The notes beneath the pieces were generated by a model, which made no database searches, had not been told where the DNA came from, and worked only from the letters and a program-made list of their open reading frames with translations. Shown here one piece after another: positions 46,131 to 54,071 of a stretch of 64,000 bases of DNA (its first letter is position 1; each line of letters starts with the position of its first letter). Both the position numbers and the translations under genes were made by a program. Source of the stretch: Bacteroidaceae bacterium (GTDB lineage Bacteria; Bacteroidota; Bacteroidia; Bacteroidales; Bacteroidaceae); assembly GCA_016291905.1 (NCBI GenBank), contig JAEEZS010000009.1:186001-250000 (forward strand), read 5' to 3'.

Positions 46131-46246
46131 TGGTTCAGGGTTCATGGTTGTACCTGTCGCGAAGACGTATGATGGATGGTGACCTGCAATTGAATCACGA
46201 GGGACAGGTCGATTAATACGCTGAATCAGAGTTCCAGTCCATTCGT
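46131..46246. other. Gap between repeat copy 1 and the DUF3990 operon, with an open minus-strand frame
   Basis: After the small partner gene ends at 46247 a different minus-strand frame stays open for about 52 codons (QAVDEWTGTLIQRINRPV..., ending in repeat copy 1) but has no good start codon. It may be a gene fragment or chance. Confidence 0.3.
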
Positions 46247-46462
46247 CTACAGCTTGCCTGTGGCAAGTTCTCGGTCAAGATAGCTGAAGATGTAAACAGG
46301 GCTTTGGAAATAGAGACCCGTTGCGGGATTCATTAATTTGGCATAGGTCTCGGAGTTATAGACCGAGTCAAGTGCTTCGTGAAGCGTTAAACCACGCTCT
46401 TCCATCAGCATGAGTACGAGGTCGCGTACGGTACATTCGTTCATATAGTCTATCGTACTCAT
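46247..46462 (-). CDS. Small helical partner protein of the DUF3990 cassette
   Basis: 71 residues, predicted helical: VRDLVLMLMEERGLTLHEALDSVYNSETYAKL and NPATGLYFQSPVYIFSYLDREL. Its start overlaps the stop of the DUF3990 gene by 4 bp (ATGA), so it is translationally coupled as the third gene. I know it only as a frequent companion of DUF3990 genes. It could be a second antitoxin or chaperone by inference. Confidence 0.7.
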   Translation of the reverse strand: MSTIDYMNECTVRDLVLMLMEERGLTLHEALDSVYNSETYAKLMNPATGLYFQSPVYIFSYLDRELATGKL

Positions 46463-46935
46463 AAGCGCTTCAGCATTTGAATGGCTTTCTCGCTTCCGAA
46501 GAAATACTGAAAGGTAATGCCTTTCATGTATTTCAAACGTTCGAGAAAGGTGTCCATGTTGATGTTCTGTTCCATGACATTACGGATTTGTGCCCCGACT
46601 TTATCGTTCGCAATAGGGCCATAGACGATGTCATAGTCGTGGATGTTGTCTGCATTCTTGTTCTGGCGATTGGCAAGGATGAACGTGGCCCAATCTCTGG
46701 AATAGCCATCGAAATGCAGGAATCGCAAAGTCCCATCGCTCAGATGAGCCTCGTCGAATTCGTAGCGTTGAATTATGGATTGCCCACCAAACAATTGTAC
46801 CTTGAATTTGGCCATCTCCTCTGCTTGCGTCTCCGATTCTGACAGATAGAAGCCACAACCAAAATCCTTTCCTCGCCGGGATTGGTTTAGGTCAATCGCC
46901 ATGAAGTCCGCGTTTGTTCCATGATACAGTATCAT
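46459..46935 (-). CDS. DUF3990 protein, ADP-ribosyltransferase-like (candidate toxin)
   Basis: 158 residues. MILYHGTNADF matches the YHGT/S strand that binds NAD in PARP/ART-like folds. DFGCGFYLSESETQAEEMA is the DFG.GFY motif of DUF3990, followed by YEFDEAHL, DWATFILANRQN and HDYDIVYGPIANDKV, all family blocks. Members are predicted ADP-ribosyltransferases and often lie in toxin-antitoxin-like operons with DUF3791 genes, as here. It overlaps both neighbours by 4 bp. Catalysis is unproven, and the target is unknown. Confidence 0.85.
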   Translation of the reverse strand: MILYHGTNADFMAIDLNQSRRGKDFGCGFYLSESETQAEEMAKFKVQLFGGQSIIQRYEFDEAHLSDGTLRFLHFDGYSRDWATFILANRQNKNADNIHDYDIVYGPIANDKVGAQIRNVMEQNINMDTFLERLKYMKGITFQYFFGSEKAIQMLKRL

Positions 46936-47156
46936 ACGAGCGCCCCTCCATGACGTTGGCAGTAACCCGCCATATTCTGCACCATATCCTCAAAACTTTG
47001 TGTATGAGCGACGTTATACTGATCATCCAAGAAATCAATGGCCTTGTAACGGTTCAGGTAGCGATAAGCCTGTAGCGCTGACAAACCAAAGCGGCGAGCA
47101 AATTCGCTGATGAAAATGACAATATATTCAGCTTTATTTTGAGTCTCTTGTGGCAT
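46932..47156 (-). CDS. DUF3791 protein (candidate antitoxin)
   Basis: 74 residues, helical: AEYIVIFISEFARRFGLSALQAYRYLNRYKAIDFLDDQYNVAHTQSFEDMVQNMAGYC. The Y.a.fl...YdvaHT.sfed.v..m..yc pattern is DUF3791, usually encoded just upstream of a DUF3990 gene. First gene of the operon, overlapping the next by 4 bp. A TACTTTTG element (47189-47196, minus strand) is a possible -7 box. Antitoxin function is inferred from order and size. Confidence 0.8.
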   Translation of the reverse strand: MPQETQNKAEYIVIFISEFARRFGLSALQAYRYLNRYKAIDFLDDQYNVAHTQSFEDMVQNMAGYCQRHGGALV

Positions 47157-47281
47157 GGCGTGTAACGTTTTCTATAGGAATCCGAGTGCAAAAGTAACAA
47201 TAAGTTTGGAAAGAAAAGAACCTTTTGCCAATTTTTTAAAGAAAGCAGTACTTTTATCGGAAAGGGAGTTCTTTTCGCGAA

Positions 47282-47508
47282 TTTCGTGTTTTGTGATGAT
47301 TTTTGATGTTTTTTCGCGAAAACAGGCCAACACTTACCTTTTTGCTCTTATCGTGCAGGTAAATAGCGCGTTAGACAAGGTAGGTGTTATTTAAACACTT
47401 ACCTAACACTTACCTACCACCTACCTCATTTTTGTAGATTATAAAGCAGAACTTTTCGCGGTAGGAGCACAATTAGGAGTAAAAACCATTCTTTGTGTCC
47501 AACTTTTA
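47282..47508. repeat. Long direct repeat, copy 2
   Basis: About 227 bp, same orientation as copy 1 and upstream of the DUF3791-DUF3990 operon. It has the same order of landmarks: GCGAAAACAGGCCAACAC, three 11 bp CACTTACCTAA-type units (about 47395-47427), GATTATAAAGCAGAA, GGTAGGAGCACAATTAGGAGT and CATTCTTTGTGTCCAACTTTT. Together the two copies bracket 46131-47281. Confidence 0.9.
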
Positions 47509-47519
47509 GGGTGCGACAC

Positions 47520-47578
47520 AATGTGTTAGGTAGGTGTTAGGTAAGTGTTTCACAAACACCTACCTATCCTAACACATT
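47520..47578. repeat. Large inverted repeat made of iteron words
   Basis: AATGTGTTAGG-TAGGTGTT (47520-47538) pairs with AACACCTA-CCT-ATCCTAACACATT (47555-47578), the right arm having five extra bases. The loop contains AGGTAAGTGTT, the complement of the AACACTTACCT word in the long repeats; another AGGTAAGTGTT lies near 47607. It is next to repeat copy 2. Confidence 0.8.
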
Positions 47579-47687
47579 AATAGAAAACCATTTGCAACGG
47601 GAAAGGTAAGTGTTTGGGGTGTTTGTGCAAAAAAACTCAGTTCATGTCACAATGGATGGAACGGAGGCTTCGGCGAGGTCGAGAATG

Positions 47688-47813
47688 CCGCGTTTGACGC
47701 TAGCGGCACAACGTCTGATTCTATTAGCGTAGCGTTTGATTCTATCGGTACAGCGTTTGATTCTGTCAGCACAGCGTCTGATTCTGTCAGTACAGCGTCA
47801 GACGCTGTGGAGC
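47688..47813. repeat. 21 bp-period tandem array D
   Basis: Six units start at 47688, 47709, 47730, 47751, 47772 and 47793, exactly 21 bp apart. The core reads YARCGTYTGATTCTRT plus a 5 bp spacer; the end units degenerate to CGTTTGACGC and CGTCAGACGC. It lies between the repeats of the DUF3990 region and the tmRNA terminator. Confidence 0.9.
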
Positions 47814-47845
47814 CGAGAGTTTATCGTTTAACCTTTAACAAATGA

Positions 47846-47876
47846 CGTCAGGCCCGGTGTTTGCCGGGCCTGAACG
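47846..47876 (-). terminator. Terminator of tmRNA
   Basis: TCAGGCCCGG pairs with CCGGGCCTGA around TGTTTG (47848-47873), with an ACGT/ACGT extension. It lies just beyond the 3' end of tmRNA on the minus strand. Confidence 0.8.
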
Positions 47877-47887
47877 TGTCTTCGGGG

Positions 47888-48285
47888 TGGAGCTGGAGGG
47901 AGTCGAACCCTCGTCCAAACGAGGAAGCCATATGCTTTCTACATGCTTATCCCTGCATTGGTTTTCGAGCAGCGGCAGGCGCAGGGCGGCCAACCGATGC
48001 CTTATCCTCGAAAAAGTTTAACCGTTGGAGCGAGGCCTCCGCAGGCGATTCCCGATTTTCCTGCACCACCTTGTCGACGAGCTTCGGGACGAGAGCTTCC
48101 GGGTGATGTCTCGTCTCAGCACCTTGTGCCGAGATTAAGCCAATGATCTACTATACTTCAATCAAGCAGCGAGAGCGTAGTTGTTTTCGCCAATTAATTG
48201 TCGACCGATGATATTTAAGTGCTACCTGTCAACGCACTGCATGCTTACATACCTCTTCTGCCCGCTGTCAAAACCGGTCAACCCC
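47888..48285 (-). ncRNA. ssrA: Transfer-messenger RNA
   Basis: About 398 nt on the minus strand. The 5' end GGGGTTGACCGGTTTTGAC pairs with the 3' end CAGCTCC plus discriminator A to form the acceptor stem, and a T arm GGGTTCGACTCCC is present; CCA is not encoded. The tag frame at 48162-48191 reads GENNYALAA-stop starting at GGC. It rescues stalled ribosomes with SmpB and tags the peptide for proteolysis. A promoter lies about 100 bp upstream, so the 5' end must be processed. Confidence 0.97.
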
Positions 48286-48374
48286 GATGTGAGTGAGCGC
48301 AAAGGAAACTTGTTTCCGTTTGCCGAGCGAACAAGGGGAAGGTGAAGCCAACCCCGATGTGAGTGAGCGCAAAG
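48279..48374. repeat. Direct repeat across the tmRNA 5' end
   Basis: A perfect 26 bp repeat at 48279-48304 and 48349-48374, 70 bp apart. The copy nearer the gene includes the first seven bases of mature tmRNA (GGGGTTG); the other duplicates the same sequence upstream. Confidence 0.9.
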
Positions 48375-48389
48375 ATTATGTTTGCGCGG

Positions 48390-48421
48390 CAAAGGTAATG
48401 CAATGCGGGTTATCGTGCAAG
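48390..48421 (-). promoter_or_regulatory. Promoter of tmRNA
   Basis: On the minus strand CTTG (near-consensus -33; 48418-48421), a 20 bp spacer and TACCTTTG (-7; 48390-48397). The start site would be about 100 bases before the mature 5' end. Confidence 0.7.
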
Positions 48422-48447
48422 GTTTTTTACATTTTTCTTCGTCTTCC

Positions 48448-49833
48448 CTACTCTTTTGCCCGCACCAGCTTCAGCTGCTCGTTGATTTCAGCCACGCGTT
48501 TCGTGGTGAGGGGATAGAAATAGGTGACCGTGATAGCCAGCACGGAGACCAGGGCGGGAATGAAGCTCATGAGCATCTTCAGGCAGGTGATGGCACTGGC
48601 GGGCTGCACGAATCCGGCCTCTGCATCAGCCACATAGCCGCAGGCAGCCAGCAGCCACATGACAGCTGCACCTCCCACAGCTCCGCCGAACTTCTGCGCC
48701 ATGGAGGCCGACGAGAAGATAAGCCCTGTGGATGCCGTCTTGTACTCCAGCTCGGCATAGTCGCTGACATCGGCATACATGCTCCACACCAGCGGGCTCT
48801 GAATGCCGGTGAAGATGCTGATGATGACTTGCAGCACGAGCATGGTCCACACACCCCCGTTCGTCACGGGAACAAAGAAGAAGAGCACACTCAGCACTAT
48901 CAGGCAGGCGTTCACCATGATGAATGTGGACTTCTTGCCCAGCTTGTTTGTGATGGGCACAGCCAGTGCCACGCCTACCATGTTGCTGATTTCGCCAATG
49001 GTGAGGAACAGGCCGGCAAAGAGCAGCAGGCTCACACCCAGGGCAGGAATCGTCAGCTGGTACTTTGTGCCCAGCACATCGGTGAAGAAGAAGGCCACTG
49101 TGGAGCCACGCACGGTGTTGAACAGGTTGCTGCACAGCGCGGCACCAATCATCAGCCACCAGGGCTTGTTGTGCACGAGCATCTTCAGGTCCTTCCCTAC
49201 CGACACCTTCGAGACGGTGTGCAGGTGTTCCTTCGTCATCAGGAAACAGAGCAGGAACAGCACAAAGACACCGCCTGCCACACAAATCATGGCCCACTGC
49301 CAGCCACGCGTGGTGTCGTATCCGCCAAAGGCGTTGCAGAGCGGCTCCCAGATGAGCAGGCTGATGAACGAGCCGGTGTAGGCAAAGAACATGCGGAACG
49401 ACGAGAAGACGGTCTTCTCCTTCGAGTTGTCGGTCATCACACCGAGCATGCTGCCGTAGGGGACGTTGATGGCGGTGTAGATGGTCATCATCAGGATGTA
49501 GGTGACGTAGGCCCACACGAGCTTGGCAGCATAGCCCCAGTCGGGGGTGGTGAACAGCAGGATGCCGCAGATGCTGAACGGCGCAGCAATCCACAGCAGA
49601 TAGGGACGGTATTTGCCCCAGCGGGTATGGGTACGGTCGGCAATGATGCCCATCATGGGGTCGGAGACGGCGTCCCAGATACGGGTGATAAGCATGAGCA
49701 AACCTGCATCCACCATGCTGAGTCCGAAGATGTTTGCATAGAAGAACGGAAGATAGTAGGAAAAGACTTTCCAGAACGACGATGACGCCATGTCACCAAA
49801 GCCGTAGCCGATTTTTTCTTTCAGAGTAGCCAT
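48448..49833 (-). CDS. GPH-family sugar:cation symporter (mannan oligosaccharides)
   Basis: 461 residues with about twelve transmembrane helices. KIGYGFGDMASSSFWKVFSYYLPFFYANIFGLS and DPMMGIIADRTHTRWGKYRPYLLW are the MelB/XylP-type cation-site motifs, and SMYADVSDYAELEYKTASTGLIFS the second-half motif. It imports glycosides with Na+ or H+. As the last gene of the GH26-GH130 unit, it probably brings mannobiose or mannosyl-glucose into the cell for the phosphorylase; that link is by context. Confidence 0.9.
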   Translation of the reverse strand: MATLKEKIGYGFGDMASSSFWKVFSYYLPFFYANIFGLSMVDAGLLMLITRIWDAVSDPMMGIIADRTHTRWGKYRPYLLWIAAPFSICGILLFTTPDWGYAAKLVWAYVTYILMMTIYTAINVPYGSMLGVMTDNSKEKTVFSSFRMFFAYTGSFISLLIWEPLCNAFGGYDTTRGWQWAMICVAGGVFVLFLLCFLMTKEHLHTVSKVSVGKDLKMLVHNKPWWLMIGAALCSNLFNTVRGSTVAFFFTDVLGTKYQLTIPALGVSLLLFAGLFLTIGEISNMVGVALAVPITNKLGKKSTFIMVNACLIVLSVLFFFVPVTNGGVWTMLVLQVIISIFTGIQSPLVWSMYADVSDYAELEYKTASTGLIFSSASMAQKFGGAVGGAAVMWLLAACGYVADAEAGFVQPASAITCLKMLMSFIPALVSVLAITVTYFYPLTTKRVAEINEQLKLVRAKE

Positions 49834-49877
49834 GAGGGGGAATGAAAAATTAGGAATGAGGAATGAGGAATTAGGAA

Positions 49878-51056
49878 TTAGAAATTGGGAATGATTCTGA
49901 GGTTTTTGTCAATCAGCGCCTTGAGGGTTTCGACGGAGGAGGCTGTCGTCAGGCCGTCGGCAGGGGTGTTCATGCAGTAATCGACGAGCTTCTCCACCGT
50001 CGATGTGGCCACGTGCATCCGTGTGTCGCTGGAGGCATAGTAGATAAACACCTTGCCGTCGTCGTCAGCAATCCAGCCGTTTGTGAAAAGGACATTCGAC
50101 ACATCGCCTATGCGTTCCTCTCCCACAGGGGCCATGAAGTAGCCGGCAGGCGATGCTATCACCCGTGTGGGGTCGTCAAGTGCCGTCATATACATATAGA
50201 GCACGTAGCGCAGCCCTGCCGCACAGCCTCGTACACCGTGTGCCAGATGCAGCCAGCCCTGTGGCGTCTTGATGGGGTGAGGGCCTTCGCCGTTCTTCAC
50301 CTCCTTGATGGTGTGGTAGTAGCGCGGGTCGATGATGGTCTCCTCACGGATTTCGGCATGTGTGATGTCGTCCACCAGTGCCCAACCGATTCCCCCACCC
50401 TCGCCTGCATCGATGAAGCCATCCTGCGGACGGGTGTAGAGGGCGTACTTGCCGTTCACAAACTCAGGATGAAGCACCACATTGCGTTGCTGTGTCCGCG
50501 TCTTGAGGTCTGGCAGACGTTCCCATGTCTTGAGGTCCTTCGTGCGGCAGATGGCAGCCGTAGCCGTAGCCGACGAGAGGTCACCTGCAGGCGCCTTATC
50601 GTCGTGCCGCTCAGCACAGAAGATGCCATAGACCCAGCCATCCTCGTGTGCCGTCAAGCGTATGTCGTAGATGTTGGTAGCAGGGACGACGTCCTCAGGC
50701 ATCGTGACGGGATAGTCCCAGAAGCGGAAGTTGTCCACTCCGTTCGGACTCTCAGCCACAGCGAAGAATGACTTGCGGTCGGCTCCTTCCACACGGACAA
50801 CAAGCAGGTAGTTGCCGTTCCACTTGATAGCCCCGCTATTGAACGTGGCGTTCATGCCGATGCGCTCCAGCAACAGGGGATTCGTCTGTTCATCCAGGTC
50901 GTAGCGCCAGAAGACAGGCGTATGCTGTGCCGTCAGGATGGGAAATCTGTATCGGGTGATGATGCCGTTGCCGCCTTCGACGGGCTCGTTGGGACGACAA
51001 ATCAGCGCTTCGTGGGCTGCAAACAGCTCAGCAACCCGTTCTTTATAGGCTTTCAT
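49878..51056 (-). CDS. GH130 beta-mannoside phosphorylase (4-O-beta-D-mannosyl-D-glucose phosphorylase type)
   Basis: 392 residues without signal peptide, so cytoplasmic. GGNGIITRYRFPILTAQHTPVFWRYDLDEQTNPLLLERIGMNATFNSGAI and AERHDDKAP, RTQQRNVVLHPEFVNGKYALYTRPQDGFID, YHTIKEVKNGEGPHPIKTPQGWLHLAHGVRG match GH130 subfamily 1. It splits mannosyl-glucose with phosphate to mannose 1-phosphate and glucose. The partner mannobiose 2-epimerase is not in this window. It overlaps the GH26 gene by 4 bp (ATGA). Confidence 0.92.
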   Translation of the reverse strand: MKAYKERVAELFAAHEALICRPNEPVEGGNGIITRYRFPILTAQHTPVFWRYDLDEQTNPLLLERIGMNATFNSGAIKWNGNYLLVVRVEGADRKSFFAVAESPNGVDNFRFWDYPVTMPEDVVPATNIYDIRLTAHEDGWVYGIFCAERHDDKAPAGDLSSATATAAICRTKDLKTWERLPDLKTRTQQRNVVLHPEFVNGKYALYTRPQDGFIDAGEGGGIGWALVDDITHAEIREETIIDPRYYHTIKEVKNGEGPHPIKTPQGWLHLAHGVRGCAAGLRYVLYMYMTALDDPTRVIASPAGYFMAPVGEERIGDVSNVLFTNGWIADDDGKVFIYYASSDTRMHVATSTVEKLVDYCMNTPADGLTTASSVETLKALIDKNLRIIPNF

Positions 51057-52183
51057 TGGATATCTTTTGCAAACAATGTACGGGGATTCTTATAGAACTC
51101 AATGAAGTCGGCTTCAGACTCATGCCCTGGGTAGATGCCGTAGTGGTGCGTCTCCCTGTCCCAGGCATTACGCCACACGAGCACATAGGCTACGGGGGCA
51201 TCGCCTAAGGCGGGCAGCAGCGTACCCGTCCACCATGTCGGGTCGGGTGTACTCTCAAAGCCTGTCTCGGTGACGGCAGCCACCTTGCCATGCGTCTTTG
51301 CCGCCTCCACAAGGATGTCAAGGCTGCGCTTCATCGTTGCCAGATAGGGTTCGCGCGGGCCATACTGGTAGGTATCAAAGCCCAGCACATCCACGATGTC
51401 GTCGCCCGGATAGCGCTCGAAGTACTCCTCCTGCGTCGTAGGCTCGGTGCCCGGACTGTAAGCCCAAAGCAGGTTGGTCAAGCCACGCGCCTGCATGAAG
51501 TCGTAGGTCATGCGCCACAGCCCTTTGTACTGCTCGGTGGTGCAAATCTCCTGTCCCCACCAGAACCAGCTGCCCGTGTGCTCGTGCCAAGGGCGGAACA
51601 GCATCGGCACGGGTGTTCCGTCGGCAGTCTTGATGGAAGCAAGGAAGTCAGCCACACGCCCCATGCGCGTCAGGAATTCCTCGTGCAGCTTTCCGTCAGG
51701 AAGGATGGAAGCCGCCGTTCCCTTGTCGTGAAAGTCCCACGCATCATTGCCCGTCAGCGGATTATCCAGATGCCACGAGAGGGTCACGATGCCCCCACGC
51801 TCATAGTGGGCAATAATCTCACGCCGCATCTTGTCGAAGAGCACACCGTCGAGGTTTCGCTTGTGCCCCAGTTCCAGACGCCCGAGGTCGAAGCCGATGA
51901 CAGCAGGATAGTCGCCACAGACCTCCTTCGTGTCTGAGCGCCCCTCCGTTGAGGCGTCAGCATCTTGTTCCTGCGGGGCTGCAATCCCTGCCCACGTGTG
52001 GCCGTAGGCTGTATCGTCCTGATGACCGAACATCACCTTATGCCCCTCAGCAGCGGCTTTCATCTTGGCCAACATAGCCTGTGCTTCTGCACTACGTGAC
52101 GGAGCCGGCTCACCCTTCTTCGGGCCGCATGCCGTCAACAGCAAAGCCCCCATCAGGGCCAGAAAAACTATAGTCTTTTTCAT
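51053..52183 (-). CDS. GH26 endo-beta-1,4-mannanase lipoprotein
   Basis: 376 residues. Signal with lipobox LLTAC, so lipid-anchored. GH26 motifs are VMFGHQDDTAYGH, IVTLSWHLDNP, MLFRPWHEHTGSWFWWG (acid/base Glu) and AAVTETGFES (nucleophile Glu). It cuts the mannan or glucomannan backbone or its oligomers. Its own consensus promoter (52213-52244) starts a mannan unit GH26-GH130-symporter separate from the xylan genes upstream. Confidence 0.94.
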   Translation of the reverse strand: MKKTIVFLALMGALLLTACGPKKGEPAPSRSAEAQAMLAKMKAAAEGHKVMFGHQDDTAYGHTWAGIAAPQEQDADASTEGRSDTKEVCGDYPAVIGFDLGRLELGHKRNLDGVLFDKMRREIIAHYERGGIVTLSWHLDNPLTGNDAWDFHDKGTAASILPDGKLHEEFLTRMGRVADFLASIKTADGTPVPMLFRPWHEHTGSWFWWGQEICTTEQYKGLWRMTYDFMQARGLTNLLWAYSPGTEPTTQEEYFERYPGDDIVDVLGFDTYQYGPREPYLATMKRSLDILVEAAKTHGKVAAVTETGFESTPDPTWWTGTLLPALGDAPVAYVLVWRNAWDRETHHYGIYPGHESEADFIEFYKNPRTLFAKDIQ

Positions 52184-52212
52184 GTCGTTAGGTTTTAATA
52201 GCTATTTTGCTG

Positions 52213-52244
52213 CAAATATAATTCCTTTTTCCAAAATCGCCAAA
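52213..52244 (-). promoter_or_regulatory. Bacteroidetes promoter of the mannan unit
   Basis: On the minus strand TTTG (52241-52244), a 20 bp spacer and TATATTTG (52213-52220), 30 bp before the GH26 start. It lies in the gap after the double SGNH esterase gene. Confidence 0.85.
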
Positions 52245-52286
52245 TCTTGTGGCTCTGATTCATCGTATCCCTAAATCTACACGTGC

Positions 52287-54041
52287 TTATTCCTTCACAT
52301 AAGGCTCCAGATTCTTTGCCTCGACAGCATAACCTTGTTCGTTGGGATGGAGTCCGTCGCCGACAAAGAGCGACTCTATCAGACGCCCGTCGTTGTCAAG
52401 GAATCCGGCTGACATATCCACGTAGGTCACGTCGGTGCCCTTCAGTCGTTCAGCCACACGAGCGTTGATGGCTGCCACGCGTTCCTCAGCACCTCGACGC
52501 GGCATGATGCCCACCTGATAAATCTTTGCCTTCGGCTGATGGCGTTGGACGGCATCAATGAGCATCATCATGCCCTTGACAATCTCCTCGTCGCTGTTGA
52601 CGCCGATGTTGTTGGTGCCGAGCAGGAGGAAAACCTTCTTTGCCTCGAAGCCGTCAAGCTCGCCATGAGCGATGCGCCAGAGTCCGTTTTCGATGCGGTC
52701 CCAGCCAAAGCCCTGATTGTGCACCACATAGCCCTTGAACAGCTTGTTCCAACTCTTGGCATACGCCTTGGCCTGCTTCGCGTCCTTACGCACGACGTCA
52801 GTCCAGAAGTGGGTGATGGAGTTGCCGAGGAGCACGATGTCAGGCTGCTCGTCGCGGTTACGCTGCAGCATCAGCTCGTGGCGTGTTCGCCAGTCGTACC
52901 AGTCGCGTTGCTGCGTACGAGGCCAGAAGGTCTTGTCGCCCATGCCCGCTTCGGGGAAGATTTCATGGATTTTCCTGTTCAGGGCATCGGCATACTGACG
53001 CATTCCCAAGTCGTTGGGGTGACAGCCTTCGACCATAAAATCAATCGTAAAGCCCATCTCGTCATAGGGCAGATAGTAGAGGTTCTTGACGCCCTGTTCA
53101 AGCAACGTATGATAGGCACGCCGCTGTTCGAGGTTGGAGTTCATATACCAGTCAATAGCCTGCTGCGAGGCTGAGCCGTTGGAGTAGCAATGCTCAATCA
53201 ACAAGATGGGCACGTCGCTCTTCTCGCGCAGGAGGGCAACGCCACGCAACATACGGTCGTAAATCAACTCCGTGCGCTCGGTAGCGAGGTTGGGAAGGCA
53301 GTCAAGGATATAAAGTTTCGCATCAATCTCCGCCATGAGGTTGAACACCTCCTCCTCAAGCAAGCCGTTGCCGGAGAAGCCCAAGTTGATGACGGGATAG
53401 TCCGTCTCGCGATGTACGATGTTGGTCCAAGCCATACCTGGACGTGAGGCGCAGGCACCTTGTGCTACCGACGTGCCATAGACGACGATGGGAGGCTCAA
53501 GCGAGGCCGGCAGGAAGCGCAGCTCGCACTCCTCAGGCACGCCCACCTCAAGCCATGTCACCTCGTTGTAGAGCGGAAGGAACAGCTCGAAATCATAGCC
53601 GCGCCCCTCGCCCGTAAAGTAGGTGATATCCTTGAACTCGTAGTTGATGGTGTCCTTAAACGAAAGATTGAACCGGCTGGCACACCAGCGCAGCTGACCA
53701 TCGGCATCTTTGGCAAAAAGATCAAGGCCCGACACCCCCGTTGAGGGCATGTGAAACATGCTGAGTCCACGACTCACCTTGTACCTGACCTTCACGCTCG
53801 GCGCATTGGTGTGGAAACAGATGGACAGTCCAGCCGATTGCTTCGAGAGAGTCCACACCACATCGCGCACCGTTCCTTCGGCCCTCGGCGTCAGGCGGTG
53901 ATAGCAATCCTTCAGCTCGCTGTTCCACCAGCGGCCATGCACCATGTTCTCCCCCTGTTCCAGCGGGTTTATCCACTTTGTCTGCGCCATCAGCGGCAGC
54001 AGGCACCACACACACACTAAGAGCAAAAACTTTCTTTTCAT
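52287..54041 (-). CDS. Secreted double-SGNH carbohydrate esterase
   Basis: 584 residues with a signal peptide (to about LMAQ). After a beta-rich N-terminal domain (about 25-180) there are two SGNH units. The first has VVYGTSVAQG, GFSGNGLLEEE and EGCHPNDLGM; the second (from about 400) has IVLLGNSITHFW, NQGFGWDRIEN, LLLGTNNIG and DGLHPNEQGY, so Ser, Gly, Asn and His blocks appear twice. Such enzymes remove acetyl groups from xylan or mannan. It lies between GH67 and GH26 genes; a XynE-like esterase is known in Prevotella bryantii xylan clusters. Which SGNH unit is active is unknown. Confidence 0.85.
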   Translation of the reverse strand: MKRKFLLLVCVWCLLPLMAQTKWINPLEQGENMVHGRWWNSELKDCYHRLTPRAEGTVRDVVWTLSKQSAGLSICFHTNAPSVKVRYKVSRGLSMFHMPSTGVSGLDLFAKDADGQLRWCASRFNLSFKDTINYEFKDITYFTGEGRGYDFELFLPLYNEVTWLEVGVPEECELRFLPASLEPPIVVYGTSVAQGACASRPGMAWTNIVHRETDYPVINLGFSGNGLLEEEVFNLMAEIDAKLYILDCLPNLATERTELIYDRMLRGVALLREKSDVPILLIEHCYSNGSASQQAIDWYMNSNLEQRRAYHTLLEQGVKNLYYLPYDEMGFTIDFMVEGCHPNDLGMRQYADALNRKIHEIFPEAGMGDKTFWPRTQQRDWYDWRTRHELMLQRNRDEQPDIVLLGNSITHFWTDVVRKDAKQAKAYAKSWNKLFKGYVVHNQGFGWDRIENGLWRIAHGELDGFEAKKVFLLLGTNNIGVNSDEEIVKGMMMLIDAVQRHQPKAKIYQVGIMPRRGAEERVAAINARVAERLKGTDVTYVDMSAGFLDNDGRLIESLFVGDGLHPNEQGYAVEAKNLEPYVKE

Positions 54042-54071
54042 GTCGTCTTTTTTTTATAAGGTATTAAAAGG

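Noticed and set aside
10026..47813. CRISPR arrays as explanation of the four 21 bp arrays
   Set aside because: Spacers are only about 5 bp, repeats are imperfect and no cas genes are present.
48279..48374. Phage attachment site at tmRNA
   Set aside because: Integrases usually use the 3' end of tmRNA; this repeat is at the 5' end, is only 70 bp apart and encloses no gene.
48382..49785. 467-codon plus-strand open frame opposite the GPH symporter
   Set aside because: His/Gln/Glu-rich mirror of transmembrane codons, starting within the tmRNA promoter region.
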